A stretch of DNA of 64,000 nt, from assembly GCA_029339195.1 (NCBI GenBank), contig JAPTJF010000030.1, positions 124,001-188,000 on the forward strand. The letters run 5' to 3'. The DNA comes from Micractinium sp. NFX-FRZ (Eukaryota > Chlorophyta > Trebouxiophyceae > Chlorellales > Chlorellaceae). The notes under the pieces were generated by a model that was given only the letters and a program-made list of their open reading frames with translations, had not been told where the DNA came from and searched no databases. This document shows, one piece after another, positions 35,001-45,600 of this stretch; the stretch's first letter is position 1, and the number at the start of each line of letters is the position of its first letter. The position numbers were made by a program, and so were the translations under genes.

Positions 35001-35727
35001 CTGACTCGGACAGGCACGGCTGAGCGGCAGCCTACGTCCCCAGGCCAGTGCCGGCCAGAGCCCCCCAGGCTCACCCTCCTTGTACTCTCGGATTTGAAAG
35101 TCGTAGTGCTTCTGCGGGAGGCAGTGCAGTAGCATGAACACAAGCACATGCCATGGCTGTGAGTGCAGGCTGGCGGAGCAGAGCTTCTGCATGGCGCGGG
35201 GGTGTTGCGGCTGGGTGCTGCAGCAAGGCTGACGCGTGGCGGAAATAAACCCTGAGGGCCGCCGTGCCCCTCGGTGCGCGCAGGGTGCCCTGACCTGCCA
35301 CACAGTAAACTCTGGGCAGTCCAGCTTTCCGCAGAAGCCTGCCATACGATTAGAAAGCAAGGGGCACCCAGGGCACGGCAGGGTGATGGGGCGGGGAGGG
35401 GGGAGGCGAGCGGGCACCCATGGCGGCCCGGGCTGCGGTGCCCGAGTACCGCCCATGGCTGGTCGGCTCATGGCCGCTGCTGCTGGATCCATCATCCAGA
35501 ACCGTTGGCTTCAACTCCCAGCCATTCCCTACTGCAATGCCATGGCAAAATAACAGCAAAATGGAGGGCTTACTTGGCTTCTTCCAGTCACCGCCGCCAC
35601 CGCCGCCGCCACCACCGCCCTTGGAGCGGTGGGGCAGCCCCCAAATCGAAACGTAAGTTGCAGCGACCACCAGGAGCGCCACGCACACCATGGCGGCGCT
35701 GGCCCGCGCCGGGTAGGGGCCGGCCAT
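32055..35727 (-). CDS. SOUL heme-binding-domain protein, membrane-anchored (copy B)
   Basis: Predicted 249-aa tandem paralogue of the gene to its left, in ten exons: 35727-35574, 35338-35295, 35111-35075, 34619-34555, 34316-34237, 33956-33884, 33400-33317, 32955-32872, 32528-32455 and 32109-32055. Exons 2, 3, 4, 5, 6, 8 and 9 have exactly the same length as in copy A, and every intron phase agrees. The protein has the same hydrophobic start (MVCVALLVVAATYVSIWGL), a run of about ten glycines, then the SOUL domain (HYDFQIREYKEG, NYTVAMFLPYNYQ, DNPPQPNNTALWLY). The C-terminus is shorter and different from copy A. Introns 5 and 6 use GC donors (GCGAGT, GCAAGT), the second shared with copy A. The role is tetrapyrrole binding by family; division of labour between the copies is unknown. 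Confidence 0.88.
32590..32635 (-). repeat. Echo of SOUL copy B exon 9 acceptor junction
   Basis: A diverged copy of the exon 9 start (real junction at 32528) lies upstream in the intron. It keeps a CTGCAG-like acceptor and encodes a GTATVAF remnant matching GMVMVAS. Confidence 0.55.
33143..33310. repeat. GGCAGGC/GGGCGGGC microsatellite-like tract
   Basis: About 170 bp of imperfect GGCA and GGGC tetranucleotide units lie immediately downstream, in transcript sense, of the exon 7 donor of SOUL copy B. A homologous but much shorter GGGC run lies at 29167-29191. Confidence 0.85.
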
Positions 35728-36271
35728 GCTGTCGAGGACGCTGCTGGAGGGAGGGAGAGGTCGAGCTCACGAGCGGCAGGAACTGGGCTGCTCCAGAAGC
35801 CTTGGAATGGCAAATTGCAGGCACCCTGGTCGAAATCAACGCAACGTTCCTGGAAGGGATGAAAGAAGCCCTGGGAGAGAAGCACAGTCACCGGCCTCTT
35901 TCTTCTCAAGTGGTCTTATAATAGTCGTGTTTCCTGTGCTTCCTACTTCCTGCCAACGGCAGCCAGCAGCAGCAGCACCCCACAGCCGGCTCAAGCAACG
36001 CAGGCCTGAGCGGCCAGCGTCACGTCTTGTGGAGCGCCTGCCAGCCACTCCTGCAGTCAGAGACTCGGAGCGCGCCTGACTCCTCCCAGAGGGGGCTCCA
36101 CGCACCGCAGCAGCGTCCCACCCGCGGCACCCGCCCAGCTACGCCGCCAGCTACCGCTGGCATCGCCTGCAGTACCTGGCAGCTGCGGCTCAGCTGCCGC
36201 CCCGCTTCCCGGGGCGAACACCCGCCCATCCTCCGGCCGGCCGTGACTGAGCAAGCCATCCAGGGGCCCCG
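35728..36271. promoter_or_regulatory. Divergent promoter region, SOUL copy B / zinc-ribbon gene
   Basis: This 545-bp stretch separates two starts pointing away from each other. No coding segment was recognised and no specific element can be named. Confidence 0.5.
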
Positions 36272-36778
36272 ATGTGCATCCCCTTCATCTTTGTGTGCGG
36301 CGAGCAGGAGAGCGTCAAGTCGCTGGGGGAGGCGCGCTACTGCGCCAACTGCGGCACCAAGGTGAGCTGTGCTCTGTGCTGCGTCAGGTAGGGTGTGGTG
36401 GGAGGAGGCGCGTGGGCTGCTGTGCGCGTGTGTGCGGCCGCGGCTGGCGCGGCATAGGGTGCTCATGGCACACAGTTGCCCGGAACGGTCTCGACCACCC
36501 CCTGTGTCTCCGGCAACAGCAGCTGAAACCCTGGCTCGTCATGGTTTCTGCCCACTGGGCACCACCGTCTCAAGTTTCCAATGAGCTGCCGGCCTTCCGT
36601 GCAGGATGGGGCGCGGGCGTACGAGAGCTCCACCCGCTTCCACCTCTGCTTCATCCCCCTGTGCAAGGTGGGGTGGAGCACAGCTGGTGCTGGTGGTGCT
36701 GATGTTGATGCTGATGCGCGAGGTGGTTTTGCACCGCCCCCGGCTTTTGGCGCGCGGGGGTGCACTGGCTCAGCAGGC

Positions 36779-36813
<35 letters not shown>

Positions 36814-37030
36814 GGGGCAGCACCCACGCTTAGCCTGAAGCGCATGGCGCCCCTGGACGGATTGAAATGCCCCCCTCCACAGGGAGCATGCCCCCTGCCG
36901 CCATGCCCATTCCCACCCCGCCAGCCCCACCTCACGCCACCCCCCTGCTGCTCCACCCTGTCGCCCGCAGACCGGCGGCGTGCGGCGGTACTACCGGTGC
37001 CACAACTGCGGGGCCATGTATCCGGCTTGA
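36272..37030 (+). CDS. Small zinc-ribbon protein
   Basis: Predicted 70-aa protein in three exons: 36272-36361, 36605-36667 and 36971-37030. It reads MCIPFIFVCGEQESVKSLG, then YCANCGTK, an aromatic middle part (STRFHLCFIPLCK), and YYRCHNCGAMYP. The two CxxC pairs, separated by an FxxCFIPL segment, match small zinc-ribbon proteins of the zinc_ribbon_15 type found in fungi, plants and algae. Function in that family is not established; zinc binding is expected. Every junction is canonical and in phase, and the complete gene fits between two minus-strand genes. A (CAG)n run sits in its second intron. Confidence 0.8.
36781..36812. repeat. (CAG)n microsatellite
   Basis: A pure GCA/CAG run of about 32 bp in intron 2 of the zinc-ribbon gene. 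It is not in a coding exon. Confidence 0.95.
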
Positions 37031-37504
37031 TGGCCTGGCCGCTTACTTGATGGGACTACTCGAGAGCTGAGGCAGGCTCGGCTACCTGACATGACGATTC
37101 AAGCGCTGACCTGGCAGCTGTTCAAGCTGAGCTGGCGATTGAGCTGAGCTGGCGGCAGCAGCTGCCAGCGCAAGTTGGAAGTTGAGGGGCAGGGTGAACA
37201 CTGCTGGAAGGGAAGGCTCAACTGGGGGTGGACTGCTACACCCTGCGTTGCTTACATACACTTCAGAGCATATACATGTTAGAGCATTAGATGAATGTGA
37301 GAGCTTTCAGTGGTGTGGGAAATTTTGCTGGTCCGCAGGGACAGCCACAGAAAGGGGGTGGTACAGAGGGAAAGGAGGAATCAGCAATTAGCGGCGTGCC
37401 TGGTTGTGCGCACATGTCGAGCAGACATATAGATACTCAGGAGCAGCCATTGCGTGGCGGAGTCAACCGCAAGGCCAGGCCTGGGCCAGCCCCGAGCGCT
37501 CGCC
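37031..37504. other. Convergent intergenic region
   Basis: The region lies between the zinc-ribbon gene stop (plus) and the glycosyltransferase stop (minus). It is less GC-rich between 37240 and 37320. No gene was recognised; it should hold both 3' untranslated regions. Confidence 0.5.
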
Positions 37505-39650
37505 TCATTCGGGGGGCAGCAGCTGCTGCGCCCGCGCCACAGCGCAGGCGCGGGCGGTGAGGAGGTACAGGGTTGCGTCGGCCGCCGCCGCTTCTTCGTC
37601 GCTCATGATCATTGGGGTGAATTCTTTGGCGGCTTCACAGGTGTCCAGGAACAGGCGCTGCACTGCGGGGACCGTGTCTGCCGGGAACTTGCGGGCTGCG
37701 GGAGGGAAGAAGAAGAAGATTACAGCCCGAAGGGAAAGACACCAGTCAGCTGCCATGGCTGAAGGAGGGGCAGGGTGTGTGGGCGGGGGCGCGGCGGGCA
37801 GGCGGGGTGCGGAAGATGGTGGTGGCGGCGGGGGCAGGGGCGGGCAGAGGAAGGCAGGCCCGGCCCCAAACTTGGGGCTTGGGCAAGCTTGGGCATGCTG
37901 TGCGGTGGGAGCGTCCCCCAACTCACTTCTGTTGAGCAAACCAGGCAGGCGGGCAGGCAGGGAAGGCGGGCGGGCAGGAAGCGACGCAGCAGGCAGGCAG
38001 GAGCGCAGCAGCAGGCAGGCAGGCAATGCAGGCAGGCACTTCAGGCAGGCAGGCAATGCGGGCAGGAACACCGCAGCAGGCAGGCAGGCGGGCAGGCAGG
38101 GAAGGCGGGCGGGCACCTGTGAGGTAGCACCGCCCCTCCAGGGGGTGCGAGTACGAGGGCCCCTGCTCTGCCTCCGCCCTCAGCGCCGTGCACACCCGCT
38201 CCTGGCTGCCAATGTAGACTAGAATTGAACCCAGGTGGGAGGTCACTCGGTGGGCGTCTGCGGCAGTGCATTGCAGGGGTGGGTGGGGCAGGGCAGGGGG
38301 TGGGTGGAGGGAGGAGTGTTAGGTAGTGGGGCCAGGATGGCGCCGGCGGGGCGGGCAAAGACAGGGCTGGGCGGGCAGGGCTGGGCGGGCAGGGCAGGGC
38401 GGGGGGGCAGTGTAGGCGCACAAACCCGCACTGGCCCCAGCCCACCTTGACGCGCTGGTGCAATGCTGGTGTGGCAGCTTCCCCCTGGCTTCCCAGCAGG
38501 GCAACAACTCCTCTGCACCCCCTTGCCACCCGCCCACCTCGCACAGCCAGTGTGATGTTGGCGTGGCAGTTGTCCCGCACCCGGTGCAGTAGCTGGGGCG
38601 TGACCTCACTTGGCCTGCGGTGCCAGGCAGGGGCAGGGGGCACAATTAGGTTCAGCCCCGCCTTGCAATCCCCACATAGGCCCCTCCCCACAAGCCCAGA
38701 CCAGCCTAGGCATGCCACTCCCAAACTCGCTCCCCTCATGCCGCACTCCATCCCGTGCTTACTCTGTGCTCACTTTCACACTTCGCCCCACACACTTTGC
38801 CGCACCTCCACTCATGTTCCGTCGCACCACCGCGCCTTTCCCCTGGTGCTGACAGCCGCTGGAACCGGGCACGCCCCACCCACTCACTCACACTCGCTTA
38901 CAGGAAGCTGCGTGGGTGCGCCCCGCCCCGCTCAAACTCGCTCCAAGCCAGGCCATACCCCCGGCAGTACGTGCTGTTCCCCTCCCCCATGGCCGCCAGC
39001 AGCGTGGGAATGTAGTGCTCATCTGCCGAGGAGAGGCAGGCAACAAGAAATCATAAGCTAGCGTGACGAGACAGCATGCCGGTTGGGTGGGGAAGCGCTC
39101 CCCGCAGCGGCCCCCGGCGGCGCACTGGGCGTTCCCTTGCCCGCTCAAGGCCGCCTGCAGATGGGCACGCCGCCTTCCCAACGGATCGGCTTGCCTCCAC
39201 ACCACGCGTGCTGCTAGGACAATCAATGGGGTCAGGTGGACCTGAGCTGCAGCAGGTGGCAGCAGCGCCCACCTGGCAGGCCTCCGCACGTCTTCCAGTG
39301 GTTGCAGTGCGCCTTGAACCTGGGGTGGGAAACAGGGGAGCAACAGATGGAGCGGCAGCGGAAGGGAGGATACGCTGTGTATGTCTTGCTGGCTGCATCT
39401 CTCCCTGCTGCCGCCTCGCCTCCCTCATGGCTCCCTGCCTGCCTTGCCGGCCCGCCTGCCTGCCTGGTAGCACTCGCCATGCCATTTCCCCCTCCTCCCA
39501 CCCTCCTCTGAGCCCGCTGCCGCTCACACATCATACACCTCTGTGTCTCTGGCCGCCAGCTCAGCATGCTGACGTGTCAGCCCAAAGAACTGGCTGCTCT
39601 TGCTGAAGTGGTGCTGCTTGAGGCGAGGGGTCTGCACTTTCGAAAGGTGG

Positions 39651-39686
<36 letters not shown>

Positions 39687-41999
39687 CACGCAGGGCGGGT
39701 GTTAAGAGCAGCAGCCGAGGGCAGAGGAGGAGGAGAGGGCGGGTGAGAGTTTCCACACGAGCACGCGTGAAGCGCGTGTGTACCCCACTGCCAATCACGC
39801 AACGCCTGCACACTCCAGTACCCCACCTCTACCAACCCACTGCGCCCCTGCTCTGCCTACTCAAGGCGCCCAAACCCACTTGACAACCCCCCCATCCAGC
39901 TGCGCCTTAACCCCCCACCCACCCCCTGCCCCCTACCTCCATCTCTGGGCGCCACAGGCGCTGGGGCGGGCGCTGCCAGGTGCCGCAGGCCTTGATGTGC
40001 GACTTGCCGTCGTGCATCAGCTGCTGGTAGAAGGTGAGGGGGTCGTAGAGGGGGATGTCCGAGTCGCTGATCAGCACAAACCTGCAGCCATTGCGGTTGG
40101 AACTTGGTGAGGGTATGTTACAGACTATGTATACACAGGACCCACATAGTTCAGCACACCCGGCCGGTCACTCCACCTCTCTGCCGATAGCGGGCATATG
40201 CAACCCACCAGGCTGACGTGCACACCACCCCTGCCCCTAGCAAACCAAAACAAACACGCCGGAACACACCCCGGACAACCGAAACAAACACACACACACA
40301 CGGGTGCACCGCTCATCCAGCGCATCATCCAGCGTGGCAGCCAGCAGCAGGCATGTGCCCCCCACCAGGCAGATGCGCACACCACCCCTGCCCCCCATCG
40401 GCTGGAAAAAACAAGCCGACGCACCGCTCATCCAGCGCATCCTCCAGTGCTTCGGCCAGCAGCAGGCGTCGGCACTCCCTTTGCCCCAATACAACCGACA
40501 CAAAGCCGGCGCACCGCTCATTCAGGGGCTCGTCCAGCGCGGCAGCCAGCAGCAGGCGTGCGGCATCCACCAGGGAGAGGTGGCCCCACTGGGTGGCCAC
40601 GCGTGTGCCAATCACCCGGCCACGGAACATGCTGGAGGCGTTGAACCCTGGATGGGGCGGGTTGGGGACACATGCGGTGTAGGCGCACACATAGATGCAG
40701 TACGGTTGCTGCCTAGGGACGCCACGCAGCCTGGGGCGGGGACACAGCACCCGCTGCCACATACCATGTCCCCCACCCCCCTGGTGCCCCGCAGGCCCAC
40801 AACACATAACCTAAAAAGGAGTGATGTAGAAACGTCCCGCAAGCGGTACAAGAAACATGCCCTTCTGTGCAGAAAACGTATGTAAAATGGTCGGAACGAT
40901 CAAGTACATGCTGCGCACCTTTGAAGTCGGGCCAGGGGGGTGGGTGCACGTAGATGCTGTACAGGTGCTGCCCCGGGATGCCGTGCAGCGGTGGCCGCGG
41001 GCGCAGCGGCGAGCACGCGCACACAAAGCGGCGCCAGGCGTCGGGGCTGCCGCCGCACGCAGCCTCCTGCGCAGCAGCAGCAGCCAGGCGGCGGGCAGCA
41101 CATGGCGGGCTGTGTATCAACAGCTGCAGTTGCAGCTGCATCGGCGGTGCAGCAGCACGTGCAGGCGAGGCGGGGTTGAGAGGGCAGGGCAGTTGAGGGA
41201 CGGCGTGGCGTGTAAGGGCTTGCCACCCGCTCCAGCCTCTGCCCGGCCGCACCTGTGCGGCGGGCAGGTGCTGGTGGGGTAGGAAGCCCACTGCCCCCTC
41301 CAGCCACAGCCGCCAGGTTGGCTCGTGTGGCACGCCCGCCCTTGTGAGGAAGAGCAGAGCCACCCTCTGGATTCCCAGCACCTGGAGAGAAAGGGGTGGG
41401 GTGGTTTGGGGGAGGGAGAGCAGCAGCAGCAGCGGCAGCGGCGTGTGAGGCGGGCGTGTGAGGTGGGCGGGCGGGCGGGCGGGCAGAGTGACATGGGTGC
41501 TGGGCACCAGCAGGCAGCTGAGGTCTCGTGACGCAATGCCACTCACCACACCAATGCTGTGGCAGCAGTCGCACCGTCCGTGGAGCAGTGCGCAGTTGGC
41601 TACGACTTGAAAAGAGGTGGCAAGACGCTCGTGGTTCAACAAGCCCACCCCCACGCCCACCTCTCCACATGTGGTGCTGTTGTCGCAAGATTCCAAGTCC
41701 GTCAGCCTGCTGCCAGCACCCAAGCCATCCTCCTCCTCCTCTGCACCTTCTGCGGTGCCGCCGCCGTCGCCGCTGTTGCCGCCGCCGCTGGCAGCAGAGC
41801 CGCCGTCGGCACGACCTTTGCGTGTGCTAGGGTGGAGCCAGCCCTTGATGTGGTTGGAGGTCTTTGGGGAGCACCAGGCAGCCAGCAGGAGGAGGCAGAG
41901 CCCGGTGATGGGCAGCAGCTCAGAGCGAGTCAGCCTGCGGACGCCGGCGCGGTGCCGCCCAACCATCTCGTCCCTGCGGCGGCGCAAAGGCGGAGGCAT
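37505..41999 (-). CDS. GT14-like (core-2/I-branching, DUF266) glycosyltransferase
   Basis: Predicted 562-aa type II membrane enzyme in eleven exons: 41999-41547, 41381-41253, 41066-40919, 40647-40515, 40081-39937, 39631-39528, 39319-39273, 39022-38902, 38614-38538, 38257-38117 and 37695-37505. A short basic N-terminus precedes one signal-anchor (LLPITGLCLLLLAAWC), then a Gly/Ser/Glu-rich stem. The catalytic region shows VALLFLTRAGVPHEPTWRLW, FVLISDSDIPLYDPLTFY (with the acidic DSD motif), SSQFFGLTRQHAELAARD and CGGLPDEHYIPTLLA. This order is typical of plant and algal GT14/DUF266 proteins, which act in the Golgi; donor and acceptor sugars cannot be told from sequence. Introns after exons 3, 4 and 9 contain echo copies of their donor junctions. 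An internal ATG 11 codons downstream (MVGRHRAG) is an alternative start. Confidence 0.87.
37941..38115. repeat. GGCA-type tract with 35-bp exact duplicates
   Basis: A run of GCAGGCAGGC units lies in the last intron of the glycosyltransferase gene. A 35-bp block is present at both ends of the tract, starting near 37942 and 38079. The right-hand copy abuts the exon 10 donor. Confidence 0.8.
39650..39688. repeat. (CAGG)n microsatellite
   Basis: About nine perfect CAGG units lie immediately upstream, in transcript sense, of the exon 6 acceptor of the glycosyltransferase gene. Confidence 0.95.
40305..40560 (-). repeat. Echo copies of glycosyltransferase exon 4 donor junction
   Basis: The exon 4 end (coding LLLAAALDEPLNER plus GTGCGC, at 40515-40560) is repeated at about 40425-40475 and 40305-40350. 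The copies encode LLLAEALEDALDERC and LLLAATLDDALDERC. Spacing is about 90-120 bp and each copy retains a GTGC donor. A diverged copy of exon 3 lies just beside this, at 40681-40740. Confidence 0.85.
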
Positions 42000-42625
42000 G
42001 CGACCGGTTCAGGACCTCCCAGGTTGGGCTAAATGCCGTCGAGAGCGGGATTAGCGCCCTCCGGTAAGCGCGGCAGCAGTTGCGGGTGCCAGTAGGCAGG
42101 GGTGGTTGCCACCAAGGCGCTGCTGTCGGCTCCCAGAGCATCATCGTGGCATGAGATCCATCCTGAGGGTGCCGGCGGCTGACAGGCAGAGGTCTGCCTC
42201 GCAACCCACCCGCCAAACCCTCTCTCCAGCTCGTCCATCCAGCCTTCATCCCGACATGTCGACGGGAGAAGGTCAAGCGATCAGGGAGCGCAGCAGCATG
42301 GTGAGACAGGCAAACAGATCTTCCTTGGTGCTGGTACTGCGGACGCTGCGCGCCGCGCACGCCGTGGGGGTCAACCAGTACTGGGCCCGCTGTAATTATC
42401 GTGGTGTCTTGTGCCAGCGGCAGCACGTGTGCAAGCTTCTTCTTCTGGTGGCTCACTACAGCACACACACGCAGGAATGGCTGCTGCCCTGCTTACGCCA
42501 CGTAATGTAATTCATTGATTGATTGACCAGTCTGCTGCATTGCGCAGCGCCTGGGGAGCAAGGAGCCTTTGTTGCAACACACGTCGATTACTGGGAAGCA
42601 CAGAGCTGCCATGAAGCAGTGAACA
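42000..42625. promoter_or_regulatory. Intergenic region, promoter of the glycosyltransferase gene
   Basis: The region lies between the ABC transporter stop and the glycosyltransferase start, both on the minus strand. It should contain the glycosyltransferase promoter and the transporter 3' end. No coding segment was recognised; a short ATTCATTGATTGATTGA stretch lies at 42511-42527. Confidence 0.5.
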
Positions 42626-45600
42626 TCATTCTTTCAGCTGCCGCAGGAAGTCTGCTGCTTCGTGCACCACCCAGCGCCCCTCCCCCACCGCCTCCAGCAC
42701 ATGCGTGTGGAAGGCCGCCAGCTGCTTGCGGTGCGCGATGCTGATGTAGCAGGCGCAGTGCTGCTGCAGGCGGCGGTACAGCGTCTGCTCCGTGGCGTTG
42801 TCAATCGCTGCAGGGGGAGACGGGGAGGCAGGGGCAGACCACGGGGCAGGGCAGGGTAAGAAGGGCAGGGTTGGTTGAAAAGAGCAGGGCTGTCTTGGCT
42901 GTCACACCACTGCACACAGGCACACCCCCTTCACATCCGTGCCCCCACCCACGAGGCCCGCCATTCTCCCACACACCCCAGTCCCACCTGCACTCGCTTC
43001 ATCCAGGAAGCCTGCGGCGCAGCAGACGGGCCGACCCAGCCTACGACAGACACATCCAAAACAACCCACGCAAAGAAGCGACATTGAAGCACTGTCCTAT
43101 CCTCACCTGACATCGCTTCGTCCAGGAAGGCGAGCACAGGTTTGTGGTGTAGCAGGCCGGCCAACCCAGCCCCAAGGCAACAGCAGGCGGGCCAACCCAG
43201 CCCCAACGCAATTTTCTGCCAGCCCCTTTGCGCATTCCACAGCCCCTCGCTCCCCTCACCTGACGTGGCTTCATCCAAGAAAGCGACCGCGGGCTTGTGG
43301 TGCAGCAGGCGGGCCAGGCCAGCCTACCAACACACTCAAACCAACCCAATCGAAGTGTCAACCTTGCAGTTCCAGTAACATCCTCACCCGAAGTGCCCTC
43401 GTCCAGGAGGGCGGCTAGGGCGGGCTTGGTGTGAGGTGCGGCACGCTGTGTGGTGCCAACCCAGCCCCAAGGCAGCTTTCTGCCAAACTCCACTCTTGCC
43501 CTTTCTCACGTTATTGGTGCCACAGCCCCTTGCTCCCCTCACCTGACGTGGCTTCATCCAAAAAGGCGACCGCGGGCTTGTGGTGCAGCAGGCGGGCCAG
43601 GCTGATCCGCTGCTGCTCGCCCAGGGACAGCATGTGCGCCCAGTCCGCCTCGGCATCCAAGCCGCCCACCCTGCTCAGGCATTGCAACGGCCGGGAGGGG
43701 TGTGTGGGGTGAGGTGCCGGTGGAGAGGCCGGTGGGGCCCAGGCAGCCTTCCCACCCCGGCCGCCCACACCCTCCACTGGGGTGTGGCGGCAGTGAGTGT
43801 GCAGGCAGGAAAGGAAGGAGCGTAACCGAAAAAGTATGGTGCCTGCAGAGGGCCCCACCCCCAAACAGCATGCACCCGCCGCGGTGCTTTGCTGAGCACG
43901 CTTTGCGTTGGTGGAAAGCTGGAGCGCCCACCTGGTGAGCAGCTTGGGCAGGCACACGTCATGCAGCAGGGTGACCAGCTCTGCATCCAACGCTGCTGTG
44001 CTGCGCTGTGCTGAGCTGGCGGGTCCTGTCGCCAGCATGCTGCCGCTCTCGCCAGCTGGCGCCGCCGCCGCCCCGTCCCCGCTGCGCCCGCCGCCTGCGC
44101 GGCGGTAGCCGCTGGCAGTGCCCCGCAGTATGGCCAGGCGGCGCACACCGCCTGCTGAGCCTGCTGAGCCAGCAGGCTGCTCCAGCAGGCCGGCCCGCTC
44201 ATCCTCTCCGCTATCGCTGTCTCCCCCCGTGCCGTCGCGCCGCTTGCCACTTGCCGTGCCGCCCCCGCCGCCGCCGCCGTTGCTTGCACCCGCCGCCAGG
44301 CTGGCGCCAGCGGGGCGAGCCAGGGTGGCGTACGAGTCTGGGAAGGTGAGCTGGTCTCGCAGGGTGCCCAGGGGCATGTAGGGGCGCTGGGGTAGAAAGA
44401 ACATGTCGGCGGGGGCGGTGATGCTTCCGGACCCATCCGACCAGAGGCCTGCAGGAATGAGTAAGAGTTGGTGTTTGTTTGTGAATAAGTTGGTTGGGGT
44501 AGAGAGAACGTGTCGGGCGGGGTCAGTGACGCTGCCCAACCCATCCGACCAGAGGCCTGCAAGGCACGGGCGGGCGGTGCATGGCGGTGCGGTGGATGGC
44601 ACGGCGAAAGCAGCGCGCCTTGCTGCCAAGCTACCCTGCTGGCTAGCAGACAATGCCATGCTTTGTGGCACACACGCTGACCCCCCACCGCAAGCATGGT
44701 ATGCTGCTGATCTTGCCCACCCTGAAGGGACCCTGCCAAACAACCAGCAGGCTTTGCCTACAACAAAGTACCTACATTCGATCACTATTACCCTCACCTG
44801 CCACCGCGCGCATGAGGCTGGTCTTGCCCACCCCCGAGGGCCCCACCACCAGCAGGCTCTGCCCGGGGGCCAGGCTGAGGCTGAGCCCCTTGCACACCGT
44901 CACCTCGCCGTGGGGGGTGGACAGGCACAGGCCGTCCAGCACCACGCCGCCGTCCAGGCTGGCCTTCCTGCAAACAGGGCAGGTAAGGGAAGAAAGTGAG
45001 CAGGCAGGGGGGGGCAGGGGAAAGGCCGGCCAGCACCGCGCCGACGTCCAGGCTGGCCTTCCTGCACACAGGGCAGCGGGCAGGCACGTGGGGGAAGAAT
45101 GTAAGCAGGCAGGCAAGGACTTCCAGCCGGCCAGTTGCCCTACCCACACAGTCAGGTGGCGCCTCTGGTTGCCAGCACCGCCTCACCCCAGGCGGGCAAC
45201 CCTGCCATGCCCTCCGCCGCACCTTCCCCTCAACACGCCCCCTGCCATGCCCTCCTCCGTGCCCCTCCCCTCAGCACGCCCCCTGCCATGCCCTCTGCGC
45301 CCACCGGCATGCCCGCCGCCGCACCCTCACCTCAACACACTCCCTGCCATGCCCTGTGCCGCACCCTCCCCTCGGCACGCCCCCTGCCATGCCCTCTATG
45401 CAGCACCCTCACCTCACCACGCCCCCCGGCAAGCCCTCGGCCTGTGCCACCAAAGTGGTGAGCAGGGCATCCAGGCGGTCGGTCTGTGCCGCCAGCTGGC
45501 TGATGTCGCTCAGGTGGGTCACAATGTAGCTCAGCGCCCCCTCAATCCTGCAGGGATTGAGCAACAGTTGTGAGTGTACAGTAGAAAGGAAGAGAGTGGC

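Noticed and set aside
42990..43605. CRISPR-like array
   Set aside because: The units are degenerate exon ends with irregular spacing in a eukaryotic intron. There are no constant repeats and unique spacers.
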